DNA of 48,110 nt. It comes from Chloroflexota bacterium (GTDB lineage Bacteria; Chloroflexota; Anaerolineae; Promineifilales; Promineifilaceae). The DNA is taken from positions 1-48,110 of the forward strand of contig PDQY01000104.1 of assembly GCA_002746795.1 (NCBI GenBank), read 5' to 3'. The position numbers and the translations under genes were made by a program. Below the pieces are notes generated by a model. The model saw only the letters and a program-made list of their open reading frames with translations. It ran no database searches and was not told the origin of the DNA. Shown here piece by piece: positions 8,361-18,138 of the stretch (the stretch's first letter is position 1; each line of letters begins with the position of its first letter).

Positions 8361-8388
8361 GATAGAATTCCTCTGCACTCTAGCCGAG

Positions 8389-8417
8389 ATTATAGCAACA
8401 TGGACATTTATTGTCAA
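8389..8417 (-). promoter_or_regulatory. Consensus promoter of sufR-sufT
   Basis: Read on the minus strand, TTGACA (8417-8412) is followed by a 17-base spacer and TATAAT (8394-8389). This is a perfect sigma-70 type consensus. Transcription would begin near 8382, leaving a short leader with AGAGGA before the GTG. Confidence 0.85.
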
Positions 8418-8425
8418 TAACTGCT

Positions 8426-8451
8426 ATTTTTATCATTATTTTAATAAAAAT
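8426..8451. promoter_or_regulatory. Inverted repeat between divergent suf promoters, candidate operator
   Basis: ATTTTTAT (8426-8433) and ATAAAAAT (8444-8451) form 8-bp arms around a 10-base centre. The element lies exactly between the two -35 boxes. It is AT-rich, so symmetry could be chance. Its location would let one regulator control both directions. Confidence 0.4.
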
Positions 8452-8479
8452 TGACGCAGTCTCTGGTAAATGCTATAAT
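8451..8479 (+). promoter_or_regulatory. Near-consensus promoter of the suf operon
   Basis: TTGACG (8451-8456), a 17-base spacer, and TATAAT (8474-8479). The start would be near 8486, giving a leader of about 174 bases before sufC. The leader contains CAACT-A-AGTTG at 8515-8525 and the 9-bp arms CACTTTTCA (8500-8508) and TGAAAAGTG (8569-8577). Confidence 0.8.
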
Positions 8480-8659
8480 TTTCCGCGGTTGGAAAACCCC
8501 ACTTTTCAGAGAGTCAACTAAGTTGGACGTAAACAATTTTTAGGTTAGGAATGACGATGGCAGCCTTGTGAAAAGTGACTGGATCAGGGTTTGCAATCAG
8601 GCAGGGAGCTTCAGGTGGTTGTTTCTGACAAACATCATTTTTGTAGGAGAATTTCTAAA

Positions 8660-9442
8660 ATGACAATAGCATTGGAAATAAAAAATTTACATGCCAGTGC
8701 CGGTGATCAGCCCATTTTGAAAGGTATTGATTTGTTGATTAAACAAGGCGAGATTCACGCACTGATGGGACCAAATGGTTCTGGTAAAAGCACGTTGGCT
8801 TATACCTTAGCAGGGCATCCGGCTTATGAACCGACCGCCGGGCAAGTGATCTTTGGTGGTGAGGATTTATTGGAAATGGAAGCGGATGAACGTTCTCGCG
8901 CCGGCTTGTTTTTGGCTTTTCAATATCCGGCGGCTGTACCTGGCGTTACTTTGGCAAAGTTTTTGCGCCAGACTATCAACTCTCGCCGTAAAGCGGAAGA
9001 CCCGGACGATAAAGGGATTTCTATTCCTGCTTTTCGCCGCTTGTTGAAAGAGAAGATGAATATGCTTGGTATCGACCACAAATTTGCGGGTCGTTATCTA
9101 AATGAAGGCTTTTCCGGCGGGGAGAAGAAGCGGGTAGAGATTCTCCAGATGGCAACGGTTGAACCGAAAATTGCTATTATGGATGAGACGGATTCTGGTT
9201 TGGATATTGATGCGCTGCGGGTTGTGTCTGAAGGGGCCAACCACTTGTATAAAGAGATGAATATGGGGGCTTTGGTGATTACTCACTATCAACGTATTCT
9301 CAACCATATTAAGCCACATTATGTACACATCATGATGGATGGTCGTATTGTGGAAAGTGGCGGCCCAGACCTGGCGTTGAAATTGGAAGAAAGCGGCTAC
9401 GATTGGCTCCGTGATAAGCACGGTATTGCTGAGGAGGCGTAG
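8660..9442 (+). CDS. sufC: SufC, Fe-S assembly ATPase
   Basis: This is the ABC-type ATPase of the SufBCD scaffold complex, driving the conformational change needed for cluster assembly. From the ATG at 8660, preceded by AGGAGA, it has 260 residues, the usual length. Walker [10 protein letters not shown] lies at 37-45, followed by the ABC signature in [12 protein letters not shown] and Walker [13 protein letters not shown]. The [13 protein letters not shown] segment and the [13 protein letters not shown] insertion are characteristic of SufC and separate it from transporter ATPases. The frame is open upstream to 8591, but that part is leader. It ends one base before the sufB start, so translation is probably coupled. 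Confidence 0.97.
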   Translation: MTIALEIKNLHASAGDQPILKGIDLLIKQGEIHALMGPNGSGKSTLAYTLAGHPAYEPTAGQVIFGGEDLLEMEADERSRAGLFLAFQYPAAVPGVTLAKFLRQTINSRRKAEDPDDKGISIPAFRRLLKEKMNMLGIDHKFAGRYLNEGFSGGEKKRVEILQMATVEPKIAIMDETDSGLDIDALRVVSEGANHLYKEMNMGALVITHYQRILNHIKPHYVHIMMDGRIVESGGPDLALKLEESGYDWLRDKHGIAEEA

Positions 9443-9443
9443 T

Positions 9444-10883
9444 ATGGCTGAAGAAACCATTGCGCGTGAATTAACTGAAGAGGAAATTGTTGCTGAGGTT
9501 AATCAAGATTACGCTGAAAGGTATGGCTTTGCTGATGAAGAGGATTATGTATTTAAAGCTGAGAAAGGCTTAAATGAAGATATCGTTCGTGCCATCTCTA
9601 AGATGAAAAACGAGCCGGAATGGATGCTGGAGTTCCGCTTGAAGGGTTATGCTCATTATCTGAAACGGCCGTTACCCGAATGGGGGCCAGACCTGCACCA
9701 GATCGACTTTGACGACATTTACTACTACATCAAGCCGACTGATGAACACAGCACTTCTTGGGACGATGTACCTGAGAATATCAAAGATACGTTTGATAAA
9801 CTGGGTATTCCCGAAGCAGAACAAAAATTCCTTTCTGGTGTTGGCGCTCAGTATGAATCAGAAATGATTTATCACAACATCAAGAAAGAATTGGCAGATC
9901 AAGGCGTTATTTTCCTGGGTATGGATGATGCAGTCCAAGAGTATCCTGAGATAGTACGTGAATACTTCAACACGATCATTCCCTATACAGACAATAAATT
10001 TTCGGCGTTGAACACAGCCGTTTGGTCTGGTGGCAGCTTTATTTATGTGCCACCTGGGGTAAAAGTGGACATGCCGCTGCAGGCTTACTTCCGCATTAAT
10101 GCCAAAAACATGGGGCAATTTGAACGCACACTCATCATCGTGGATGAAGGGGCTTACGTTCACTATGTGGAAGGTTGTACCGCGCCGATTTACTCTTCTG
10201 ATTCATTTCACTCTGGCGTCATTGAAATTCACGTGAAGAAAGGGGCACGCTGCCGTTACTCCACCATTCAAAACTGGTCTACTAATGTTTACAATTTGGT
10301 AACACAGCGTTCTATTGTTGAAGAGAATGGAACGATGGAGTGGGTTGATGCCAACCTTGGCTCAAAAATTACGATGAAATATCCCGCTGTTATTTTGAAA
10401 GGTGATGGCGCACATGGTGAAGTGCTTTCTATCGCTTTTGCCACAGAGGGTCAGTATCAAGACGCCGGTGGTAAGGCTATACACCTGGCACCAAATACCA
10501 CCAGCCGCATCATTTCTAAGTCGATTTGCAAGAATGGCGGCCGTTCTTCTTACCGTGGTTTGTTGAAAGTGAAATCAGGCACGGGGAATGTGAAATCGAA
10601 TGTGGTGTGTGATGCGCTTTTGTTAGATGAACATAGCCGTTCAGATACCTATCCATACATTGAAATTAACGAAGACGATGTGACGATTGGACATGAGGCT
10701 TCGGTGAGTAAGGTGGGTGAAGAGCAGCTGTTTTATTTGATGAGCCGTGGTATCTCAGAAGAAATGGCGATTTCGATGATTGTCAACGGATTCCTGGAAC
10801 CGCTGGTTAAGGAATTGCCAATGGAATATGCCATTGAAATGAACCGGTTGATTCAGCTGCAAATGGAAGGGAGCATAGGCTAA
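9444..10883 (+). CDS. sufB: SufB, Fe-S cluster scaffold subunit
   Basis: This is the scaffold subunit on which Fe-S clusters are built in the SufBCD complex. It has 479 residues from the ATG at 9444, with GAGGAGG overlapping the end of sufC. Family features are the [12 protein letters not shown] segment, the long beta-helix core, [19 protein letters not shown] and the C-terminal [20 protein letters not shown]. The C-terminal helical domain ends [20 protein letters not shown]. It shares the NEPEWML and HEASVSK/HASAVGK blocks with SufD downstream, which reflects their paralogy. An AACGGCCGTT copy at 9664 is read as KRPL. Confidence 0.97.
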   Translation: MAEETIARELTEEEIVAEVNQDYAERYGFADEEDYVFKAEKGLNEDIVRAISKMKNEPEWMLEFRLKGYAHYLKRPLPEWGPDLHQIDFDDIYYYIKPTDEHSTSWDDVPENIKDTFDKLGIPEAEQKFLSGVGAQYESEMIYHNIKKELADQGVIFLGMDDAVQEYPEIVREYFNTIIPYTDNKFSALNTAVWSGGSFIYVPPGVKVDMPLQAYFRINAKNMGQFERTLIIVDEGAYVHYVEGCTAPIYSSDSFHSGVIEIHVKKGARCRYSTIQNWSTNVYNLVTQRSIVEENGTMEWVDANLGSKITMKYPAVILKGDGAHGEVLSIAFATEGQYQDAGGKAIHLAPNTTSRIISKSICKNGGRSSYRGLLKVKSGTGNVKSNVVCDALLLDEHSRSDTYPYIEINEDDVTIGHEASVSKVGEEQLFYLMSRGISEEMAISMIVNGFLEPLVKELPMEYAIEMNRLIQLQMEGSIG

Positions 10884-10894
10884 TATGTAGTGCA

Positions 10895-10914
10895 TGGTTT
10901 TTTATGAAAAACCA
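10895..10914 (+). other. Intercistronic hairpin between sufB and sufD
   Basis: TGGTTTTT (10895-10902) pairs with AAAAACCA (10907-10914) around a TATG loop. No T run follows. It lies in a 60-base gap and could affect mRNA stability or the SufB to SufD ratio. Confidence 0.5.
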
Positions 10915-10943
10915 CCACAAACGTTATTTGTGATATTTGAATT

Positions 10944-12239
10944 ATGATTACATTTACGAAGGAAGCAGTTAAACAATTGTCGGCCTCTTTGAATGAGCCG
11001 GAATGGATGCTTGATCTGCGGTTGAAGGCGTTTGAAGTTTATGAAAATACGCCGATGCCGACGATGAAAGATGAAGCATGGCGGCGCACGAATTTGCGCT
11101 TGCTGAAATTTGATGAAATGGGTCCATCTCTTAATGGTGGTAGGGTTGCAGAGGTTGAATTACCGTCATATTTGGGTGAACAGTTGACGGGTGATAAGGC
11201 TGGCGGCAATCTGCTGCAGATTGATGGGGTGACCCAGAATTATGAACTGAGCGACGAATTGAAGGCGCAAGGGGTTATTTTCTGCGATATGCACATGGCT
11301 GTGGCGGAATATCCGGAACTGGTTCGGAAACATTTCATGACGCGGGGTGTGCAGGTGACGGAGGGTAAGTTTGCTGCTTTGCATGGCGCTTTTTGGCGTG
11401 GTGGCACGTTCTTGTATGTACCCAAAAATGTGAAGGCAGATGCGCCGATGCACAGTGTGTTGTGGTCTGTTAATGGACGCACGTTTACCCATACGCTGGC
11501 TGTGATTGAAGAGGGAGCGGAAGCGATTTTTATGGATGAATATGCTTCTGCTGATGGTGATGAACAAGGTTTCCACAATGGCGCTATTGAGCTGTTGGTG
11601 GGTGACAATGCCAATTTGATTTACGCTGGTCTGCAAGATTTTGGGCAGAATGTGTGGCAGTTTAACCATGAACGAGGTCGTGTGGGCCGGGATGCCAAGT
11701 TGGACTGGGTGACGAGCATTATGGGCACTCGTTTGACGAAGGCGTTCCAAACGTTGGAGTTGGACGAACCGGGTAGCTGGGGGCGTATGAGTGGGATTTT
11801 CTTCACAAACGGCCGTCAACATTTGGATATGGATACGGAACAAATCCACAATGCCGGTGACAGTGTCAGTGACTTGCTTTACAAGGGGGCGCTGCGTGAG
11901 AAATCCCGAGTGGTATGGCAAGGAATGATTAAGGCGCTGCCTGGCTCACAGCGCATTGATGGTTTCCAGGCGAATCGGAACTTGATGCTGGATCCATCAG
12001 CCCGGGCTGACTCGATTCCTGGTTTGGAAATTGAAGCGGATGATGTACGCTGTACGCATGCTTCGGCGGTTGGTAAGCTGGATGAGGAAGAGTTGTTCTA
12101 CTTGATGAGCCGTGGCATTCCACGGAAAACGGCCGTTGAGATGTCGGTGCAAGGTTTCTTTGATCCGCTGATGCGCCGGATTCCGTTTGAGGGGATCCGT
12201 GAACGCATTTTTGGCCGTATTGTCGAGAAGATCGGTTAA
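10944..12239 (+). CDS. sufD: SufD, Fe-S assembly subunit
   Basis: This 431-residue paralogue of SufB completes the SufBCD complex and is linked to iron acquisition. It shows the N-terminal NEPEWMLDLRLKAFE motif, the central beta-helix and the C-terminal [20 protein letters not shown] block with the conserved histidine. It lacks the cysteine-bearing segment seen in SufB ([10 protein letters not shown]). The gap from sufB is 60 bases and there is no clear Shine-Dalgarno sequence before the ATG, so it may be translated less efficiently or by coupling. AACGGCCGTT at 12128 is read as KTAV, and a near copy lies at 11808. Confidence 0.95.
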   Translation: MITFTKEAVKQLSASLNEPEWMLDLRLKAFEVYENTPMPTMKDEAWRRTNLRLLKFDEMGPSLNGGRVAEVELPSYLGEQLTGDKAGGNLLQIDGVTQNYELSDELKAQGVIFCDMHMAVAEYPELVRKHFMTRGVQVTEGKFAALHGAFWRGGTFLYVPKNVKADAPMHSVLWSVNGRTFTHTLAVIEEGAEAIFMDEYASADGDEQGFHNGAIELLVGDNANLIYAGLQDFGQNVWQFNHERGRVGRDAKLDWVTSIMGTRLTKAFQTLELDEPGSWGRMSGIFFTNGRQHLDMDTEQIHNAGDSVSDLLYKGALREKSRVVWQGMIKALPGSQRIDGFQANRNLMLDPSARADSIPGLEIEADDVRCTHASAVGKLDEEELFYLMSRGIPRKTAVEMSVQGFFDPLMRRIPFEGIRERIFGRIVEKIG

Positions 12240-12320
12240 TGATTGGGCATTGGGCGTGGTGCCCATGCTTGTGTAACAGGTGAGGTGGCTTAATCACGCG
12301 CCTGCATATTGATGATTGCA

Positions 12321-12384
12321 AACGGTGGCTGTGACCTTCGCTGAATCAGGGTGATTTTGTGGGGAACAGCCATCGTTTTTGTTT
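12321..12384 (+). terminator. Terminator-like or attenuator hairpin inside the suf operon
   Basis: AACGGTGGCTGT (12321-12332) pairs over 12 positions, one a G-T wobble, with ACAGCCATCGTT (12366-12377). TTTTTGTTT follows. The loop is about 33 bases, longer than in a classical terminator. It lies in the 226-base gap between sufD and the rhodanese gene, which otherwise holds only a small stem TGGGC/GCCCA near 12250 and the GAGGAGG ribosome binding site. Confidence 0.5.
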
Positions 12385-12465
12385 CGACTTAAAAGACGAG
12401 GGAGGATAGACTAAGAAGTTTTGTCGTTTGTCATTGCTCTTTCGTCAATGAATGAGGAGGTTCAA

Positions 12466-13332
12466 ATGAGCAAAGGGTATGTTCACCCTGAGGTGGTTGT
12501 TTCCACGGAGTGGGTGGCTGAAAATTTGGGAAACACAGCTAAGATTCGGTTGGTGGAATCGAATGAAGATTTGCTGTTGTACAGGACTGGTCATATTGAA
12601 AATGCGGTGCATATCGATTGGATAGGCGATTTGAATGATGATATTCGCCGGGATTATTTGGACAAGGTGGCGTTTGCCGAGTTGATGAAGAAACATGGCA
12701 TTGCCGCAGATACCACGGTTGTGTTTTATGGGGATAAGAATAACTGGTGGGCTTGTTATGCATTTTGGGTTTTTAAATTGTTTGGCCATACGGATTGCCG
12801 GGTGATGGATGGTGGACGGCGCCGGTGGCTGGATGAAGGACGCCCGGTGACGAAGGAAAAACCAGTGTTCCCTACCTCTGAGTACACACCACCGACACGA
12901 GCGGATTACAAGATTCGGGCGTTTCGGGATCAGGTGTTGGATCATGTGAAAGCAGAACGGCCGTTAGTTGATGTACGCAGCCCCCAAGAATTTAGTGGTG
13001 AATTGCTGCATATGCCAGGGTCGCCACAAGAAGGGGCGCTGCGCGGTGGTCACATTCGTGGTGCCAAGAGCGTTCCCTGGAGTCGTGCTGTGGCTCCAGA
13101 TGGGACTTTTAAGCCAGCTAGTCAGTTACGTGCTATTTATGAAGAAGAGCAGGGATTATCTGCTGATGACAATATTGTGGCCTACTGCCGGATTGGGGAA
13201 CGCAGTTCTCATACCTGGTTTGTGTTAACCTACCTGTTGGGTTATCCTAACGTGCGCAATTACGATGGGTCTTGGACTGAGTGGGGTAATTTGGTCGGAG
13301 TTCCCATTGAAAATCCATCTAAGAGCAAGTAG
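12466..13332 (+). CDS. Rhodanese-type sulfurtransferase, two domains
   Basis: This is a predicted thiosulfate or mercaptopyruvate sulfurtransferase. From the ATG at 12466, preceded by GAGGAGG, it has 288 residues, normal for two-domain rhodaneses. The N-terminal domain is catalytically silent. The C-terminal domain carries the active-site loop [11 protein letters not shown] with C241. CRIGERS-type loops are typical of the SseA group. Its place between sufD and sufS suggests a role in supplying or handling persulfide sulfur for clusters. That role is inference from context. AACGGCCGTT at 12956 is read as ERPL. Confidence 0.9.
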   Translation: MSKGYVHPEVVVSTEWVAENLGNTAKIRLVESNEDLLLYRTGHIENAVHIDWIGDLNDDIRRDYLDKVAFAELMKKHGIAADTTVVFYGDKNNWWACYAFWVFKLFGHTDCRVMDGGRRRWLDEGRPVTKEKPVFPTSEYTPPTRADYKIRAFRDQVLDHVKAERPLVDVRSPQEFSGELLHMPGSPQEGALRGGHIRGAKSVPWSRAVAPDGTFKPASQLRAIYEEEQGLSADDNIVAYCRIGERSSHTWFVLTYLLGYPNVRNYDGSWTEWGNLVGVPIENPSKSK

Positions 13333-13421
13333 ACGGTGAGCTGTGAACAGTGATCAGGGAAGGGGTGTCATGACTGCTGACTGTATGCTGTTTACTACAC
13401 ACTGTTTGCTGGAAACTGAAA

Positions 13422-14648
13422 ATGTTAGACGTAAAAAAAATTCGAGCTGATTTTCCCATTCTAGATCAGGAAATTTATCCGGGGGTGCCACTTGTCTTTT
13501 TAGATAGTGCAGCCTCCTCTCAAAAACCGCTGCCGGTCATTGAGGCAATGAATCATTATTACCGGATGTATCACGCCAACGTACATCGGGGCATTCATCG
13601 TTTGAGCGAAGAGGCGACTATTGCTTATGAGGCGGCGCGGGAGAAAGTAGCAAAGTTTATCAATGCAGCAGACTCCACGCAGGTGATTTATGTGCGTAAC
13701 GCGACTGAGGGTTTTAATTTGGTTGCTTACAGTTGGGGACGCCAAAATATTCAGGCTGGGGATGAAATTTTGCTGTCTGAAATGGAACACCATGCCAATT
13801 TGGTGCCTTGGCAAATGCTGGCTCAAGAAAAAGGAGCCGTGGTGCGTTATATTCCCTTTTTGGATGATGGCACGTTGGATTTATCTTCTCTTGATGAACT
13901 GCTCACGGAGAAGACGAAACTGTTGTCGGTAACGGCCGTTTCTAATGTGTTTGGTACCATCAACCCAGTCAAAAAACTCATTCAAGCGGGTCATGCTGTG
14001 GGTGCCACCGTGATGATCGATGGCGCTCAAGCGGTGCCCCATACTGCTATTGATGTGCAGGATTGGGATTGTGACTTCATGGCTTTTTCTGGTCACAAAA
14101 TGCTTGGCCCCACAGGAATTGGCATTCTCTACGGCAAACGAGAGTTGTTGGAAGCTATGCCCCCGTTTATGGGTGGGGGAGATATGATCCGTCGCGTCAC
14201 ATTGGAAAAATCGACCTGGAATGAGCTGCCCTGGAAATTTGAAGCAGGAACGCCCAGCATCGCTGAGGGGATCGGTTTGGGTGCCGCTGTGGATTATCTA
14301 AACGATCTTGGCATGGCTGCGGTGCATGAACACGAACAGTTCATTACGAGCTATGCTCTTGAAGCCTTGAGCGAGGTCAAAGGGATTAAGTTGTATGGAC
14401 CTGGTGCATCACAACGGGCTGGCGTTGCCTCATTTTCGCTGATGGGGATGCACCCGCACGATATTGCCGAAATTTTGGACAAAGATGGCATTGCTGTGCG
14501 GGCTGGCCACCATTGTGCGATGCCACTGCATCAAAAACTCAAAGTTAGTTCAACTGCTCGCGCTAGTTTCTATGTCCATACCACAACTGAAGAGATTGAT
14601 AAGTTAGTGACGAGCCTCAATAATGCCCGGAGGCTTTTTAGGCTATAA
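13422..14648 (+). CDS. sufS: SufS, group II cysteine desulfurase
   Basis: This PLP enzyme takes sulfur from cysteine, giving alanine and an enzyme persulfide for the Suf scaffold. Its length of 408 residues fits SufS. The PLP lysine is K226 in SGHKMLGPTGIG and the persulfide cysteine is C365 in RAGHHCAMPLH. MEHHANLVPWQ and GAQAVPH supply the cofactor-binding His, Asp and Gln positions. The short catalytic loop and RAGHHC context mark the SufS/CsdB type, not IscS. The 89-base gap before it is a CTGACTG-rich low-complexity spacer without a clear ribosome binding site. sufU follows directly. Confidence 0.96.
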   Translation: MLDVKKIRADFPILDQEIYPGVPLVFLDSAASSQKPLPVIEAMNHYYRMYHANVHRGIHRLSEEATIAYEAAREKVAKFINAADSTQVIYVRNATEGFNLVAYSWGRQNIQAGDEILLSEMEHHANLVPWQMLAQEKGAVVRYIPFLDDGTLDLSSLDELLTEKTKLLSVTAVSNVFGTINPVKKLIQAGHAVGATVMIDGAQAVPHTAIDVQDWDCDFMAFSGHKMLGPTGIGILYGKRELLEAMPPFMGGGDMIRRVTLEKSTWNELPWKFEAGTPSIAEGIGLGAAVDYLNDLGMAAVHEHEQFITSYALEALSEVKGIKLYGPGASQRAGVASFSLMGMHPHDIAEILDKDGIAVRAGHHCAMPLHQKLKVSSTARASFYVHTTTEEIDKLVTSLNNARRLFRL

Positions 14649-14707
14649 TGTGGGCAGTGACCCGGGTGACCGGCTACTGATTTCTGAATACTAAAAGGGT
14701 TTTCAAA

Positions 14708-15106
14708 ATGGATATTTACATAGAACAAATCATGGACTTACACGAGAATCCGTTGAATTATGGCGAGCTGGAGAATGCGGATTTTTCTTACGAGGATGAC
14801 AACCCGCTGTGTGGGGATACGATTCGTATAGAGGTTAAGTTTGATGAAAACGGCCGTGTGGGGGATGTGGCTTGGAGTGGTGAAGGTTGTATCATTAGCC
14901 AGATTTCTGCTTCATTGCTCACCGAAGAAATCAAAGGGATGACTTTGGCTGAAATTAAGGCGTTTGACAAAGATACGTTGCTAGAATTAATTGGTGTCCC
15001 GTTAAACATGGGGCGTGTGAAATGTGCCTTGTTATCTCTGAAGGTGCTCAAAGCTGGCGCTTATGGCGTTCCTAATCCGGACGAAATACATAAAGATAAA
15101 AGTTGA
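14708..15106 (+). CDS. sufU: SufU, sulfur-relay partner of SufS
   Basis: This 132-residue IscU-fold protein in Gram-positive style SUF systems accepts the persulfide from SufS. The ligands C35 and D37 (NPLCGDT), C61 (GEGCIISQIS) and C106 (GRVKCALL) are all present. These bind zinc in SufU, or a nascent cluster in IscU-like scaffolds. The stretch between C61 and C106 has the insertion length expected of SufU. It is the last gene of the operon, with a terminator about 40 bases after the stop. No sufE is present nearby, consistent with SufU acting as the acceptor. Confidence 0.93.
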   Translation: MDIYIEQIMDLHENPLNYGELENADFSYEDDNPLCGDTIRIEVKFDENGRVGDVAWSGEGCIISQISASLLTEEIKGMTLAEIKAFDKDTLLELIGVPLNMGRVKCALLSLKVLKAGAYGVPNPDEIHKDKS

Positions 15107-15143
15107 GCAATTACCAAGATTGGTTCAATTTTTCCCTGACGCG

Positions 15144-15179
15144 AACCCGTTATTCATCCTCCTTGATTAACGGGTTTTT
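15144..15179 (+). terminator. Terminator of the suf operon
   Basis: A perfect 9-bp stem, AACCCGTTA (15144-15152) with TAACGGGTT (15168-15176), runs into a T stretch. The remaining spacer to 15383 contains a TTGACG at 15262 but no convincing -10 at standard spacing. I see nothing else in it. Confidence 0.9.
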
Positions 15180-15383
15180 GTTTGACAGCCGCCCCAAAAT
15201 TGCCTATATTTAGCAGTCAACCTAGAACAAATATTTCATACTACTTAGAATTGTTGCTGACTTGACGCGGCCAATTTCCCCGCTAATTGTGAGATTAACC
15301 TGACGGTGCGCTCAATCCCCAATTTGAACCTTGGATTATGATATGCAGTTTGCGTCAAGCAGCAACCACTACAGAAGCAAACT

Positions 15384-17909
15384 ATGGAAATCGGACTTGT
15401 AAAGCAAATAGACATCGAAAATGAAATGCGGGATTCCTACCTGAGTTACGCTATGAGCGTCATCGTTTCCCGAGCATTGCCAGATGCCCGGGATGGCCTC
15501 AAACCTGTGCAGCGGCGTATCCTCTACGCCATGTATGACATGGGGTTAAGACCGGATAGTTCTTATAAGAAATCTGCCCGTGTCGTAGGTGAAGTGCTAG
15601 GTAAATATCATCCTCATGGGGATCAATCTGTATACGATGCCATGGTACGTATGGCGCAAGATTTCTCTATGCGGGCGATGTTGGTAGATGGCCAGGGAAA
15701 CTTTGGCTCTATTGACGGTGATCCCGCTGCTGCCATGCGCTACACCGAAGCACGCATGTCTCACATGGGCTATGACATGTTAGAAGACATTGCCAAGGAT
15801 ACTGTTGATTACACCACCAATTTCGATGATTCGCTGAAGGAACCGACTGTTTTACCAGCCACTGTGCCTAATCTGCTGGTGAATGGGTCTTCTGGTATTG
15901 CTGTGGGGATGGCCACCAGTATCCCGCCTCATAATTTGGGTGAGGTTGTTGACGCCCTTAGCTATATGCTGGATAAGTGGGAAGAATTAGATGATATTTC
16001 AATTGCGGATTTGATGCAGTTCATCAAGGGGCCTGATTTTCCGACTGGAGGGCTTGTTTTCAGGTACAGGGGGGATGAAAATGAGAATGATGCCATTGCT
16101 ACTGCTTATGGCACAGGGCGTGGTCGGGTGACTGTGCGTGCGAAGGCGCATGTGGAACGGATGGGTCGAAATAAATCTCGTATTGTTATCACGGAGCTGC
16201 CTTATCAAGCTAATAAAACGAACTTGTTGGGGCGTATCGCAGATTTGCATCGGGATGGCAAGATTGAGGGCTTAACTGATTTACGTGATGAATCTGACCG
16301 GAACGGGATGCGTATTATTCTGGAAACTACACGTAACGTTGAGCCAGAAGATGTGCTGGCGAATCTGTTCCGCCTGACACCGATGCAGTCTACATTTAGT
16401 ATTTCTTTGTTAGCTCTAGTTGATGGTGAACCACGGCTGCTGACGCTTAAACAGGCGCTGCGTGTTTACCTGGAGCATCGTTTGGAAATCATCCGGCGGC
16501 GCAGTGAACATGATTTGGCAAAGGCGAAGCATCGGGCTCACATTCTGGAAGGTTTGATGAAGGCGTTGGACAATCTGGATGCGGTGATTGACGTGATTCG
16601 GCGCTCGCGTACTGTGGAGACGGCGCGGAATAACCTGTGCAGCAAGTTTAAGTTCACTGAAGTTCAGGCTCAAGCTATTTTAGATATGCAGTTGCGCCGC
16701 CTGGCGGGGTTGGAGCGCAAGAAAATTCAAGAGGAGTATAAAGAGAAGCAGAGGTTAATCAAGTATTTGGAGCGGCTGCTGTCCAGTCCTAAGTTGATGC
16801 GAGATTTGATCAAGGATGAGTTAACGGCCGTTCGTGAGAAATATGCCAATAACCGACGTACCCAAATCGTGGAAGGCAGCCAAAGTAAAACCATCACAGC
16901 CACAGATTTGCTGCCGGATCAGCAAGTGTGGATCATGGTGGGTGAAAAAGGCACCATTGGTCGCACCACGTCGGCTGAGCGGGTGAAAGTGCCTACCAAG
17001 CCGCCTGAGCAGCCTGTCGCTATCCTGGAAGCCAATACCCAGGATATTCTTTATTTGTTTACGGCTGATGGGCAGGCTGTGAGTTTGCCTGTGTATCAGT
17101 TGGCACAGGCTCGAGAAGTGGGGATGGGTAAGCATTGGTCTGAGCTAACCTCGTTGACCAAACGCAGCCATTTAGCGGCTGCTCTCGTGATCCCACCTGA
17201 TGCTGAGGGGTATCTGTTTCTGACTACGATAGGTGGCGTTGTTAAAAAAGTGAAGCTGGAAGATTTACCTGGCATTTCTACGGATGCGTTTACCGTTATT
17301 AATGTTCATGATGATGATTCTTTAGGCTGGGCAAAGATTACCTCTGGTGAAGATGAGGTGTTGCTGGCATCAGCTTTGGGGCAATTGATACGATTTAAAG
17401 AAAGTTCAGTGCGCTCTATGGGCTTACCTGCTGGTGGAGTGATGGGCATTAAACTGAAAGATGATGTGGATGGCATTGTGGGTATGGAGGTGGTTGATCC
17501 TGAGGCTTATGTTTGGAGTATTACCGACAATGGCATGGCTAAAGCGACGGAGTTGAGCCAATATCCAACGCAGGGGCGTCATGGTCAGGGGGTCATTAAT
17601 GTACGTTTACCTAAAGATGCCTCTGAGGTGGTGGCAATTGTGGTGGGTTCATTGGAAACTGATCTCATCATTACCACGTTGTTTGGTTCGACGCGGCAGT
17701 TCAAGTTGGGCAAAACTGCAGTGGGCAGCCGCTCAATTAAGCCCCGGCTGTTATGGAAGGTTGGGCAGCGAGACCGTGTTATGGGGGCGCTGCGGATGAT
17801 AACTCGTGTCGATGTGCCTGGTGATGAGGTGGACGGTGATGGCGAAACGGCCGTTCCCCAGCAACTTTCCTTTATTGATGAGACCGCCACGATTAAAAAA
17901 CGGCCGTGA
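15384..17909 (+). CDS. gyrA: DNA gyrase subunit A (type IIA topoisomerase A subunit)
   Basis: It breaks and rejoins DNA in the type IIA topoisomerase. The catalytic tyrosine is Y120 in [12 protein letters not shown]. The protein has 841 residues, with a winged-helix and tower breakage-reunion part (to about 500) and a beta-pinwheel C-terminal domain. In the quinolone region, GDQSVYDAM, the residue equivalent to E. coli Ser83 is Gln (Q81), while the Asp87 equivalent (D85) is kept. The GyrA box near residues 730-736 reads QGRHGQG, not Q(R/K)RGG(R/K)G, so ParC-like decatenation is a second possibility. No gyrB or parE is adjacent. AACGGCCGTT copies occur at 16823 and 17846. Confidence 0.9.
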   Translation: MEIGLVKQIDIENEMRDSYLSYAMSVIVSRALPDARDGLKPVQRRILYAMYDMGLRPDSSYKKSARVVGEVLGKYHPHGDQSVYDAMVRMAQDFSMRAMLVDGQGNFGSIDGDPAAAMRYTEARMSHMGYDMLEDIAKDTVDYTTNFDDSLKEPTVLPATVPNLLVNGSSGIAVGMATSIPPHNLGEVVDALSYMLDKWEELDDISIADLMQFIKGPDFPTGGLVFRYRGDENENDAIATAYGTGRGRVTVRAKAHVERMGRNKSRIVITELPYQANKTNLLGRIADLHRDGKIEGLTDLRDESDRNGMRIILETTRNVEPEDVLANLFRLTPMQSTFSISLLALVDGEPRLLTLKQALRVYLEHRLEIIRRRSEHDLAKAKHRAHILEGLMKALDNLDAVIDVIRRSRTVETARNNLCSKFKFTEVQAQAILDMQLRRLAGLERKKIQEEYKEKQRLIKYLERLLSSPKLMRDLIKDELTAVREKYANNRRTQIVEGSQSKTITATDLLPDQQVWIMVGEKGTIGRTTSAERVKVPTKPPEQPVAILEANTQDILYLFTADGQAVSLPVYQLAQAREVGMGKHWSELTSLTKRSHLAAALVIPPDAEGYLFLTTIGGVVKKVKLEDLPGISTDAFTVINVHDDDSLGWAKITSGEDEVLLASALGQLIRFKESSVRSMGLPAGGVMGIKLKDDVDGIVGMEVVDPEAYVWSITDNGMAKATELSQYPTQGRHGQGVINVRLPKDASEVVAIVVGSLETDLIITTLFGSTRQFKLGKTAVGSRSIKPRLLWKVGQRDRVMGALRMITRVDVPGDEVDGDGETAVPQQLSFIDETATIKKRP

Positions 17910-17978
17910 GAAAAACGCGGAAAAAATAGTTCACCCATGCCAAAATTGGTAAAAACTTTTGTAAGCTTCCATAACGGG

Positions 17979-17984
17979 TATAAT
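17979..17984 (+). promoter_or_regulatory. Putative -10 element for the cold-shock gene
   Basis: A consensus TATAAT with G residues just before it lies about 155 bases ahead of the cold-shock-domain gene. I found no good -35. The implied long leader would suit a cold-shock-type transcript. Confidence 0.4.
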
Positions 17985-18138
17985 ATATTGAATTAACAGC
18001 TTAAACCATTACCGTTGGCAGTGGAATCAGTCAAGGTTCTACTCGACAGTGTCAGCATAGTTGGCTTGGATGAAGAACGCATACGCAAATATATGAAGTG
18101 ACAACACGAGAAAGATCAAGATTCGGAGACAACAAAGT

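Noticed and set aside
11166..11921. A 251-residue open frame on minus inside sufD.
   Set aside because: The sufD reading explains the region and the antisense product has a His/Gln-rich shadow composition.
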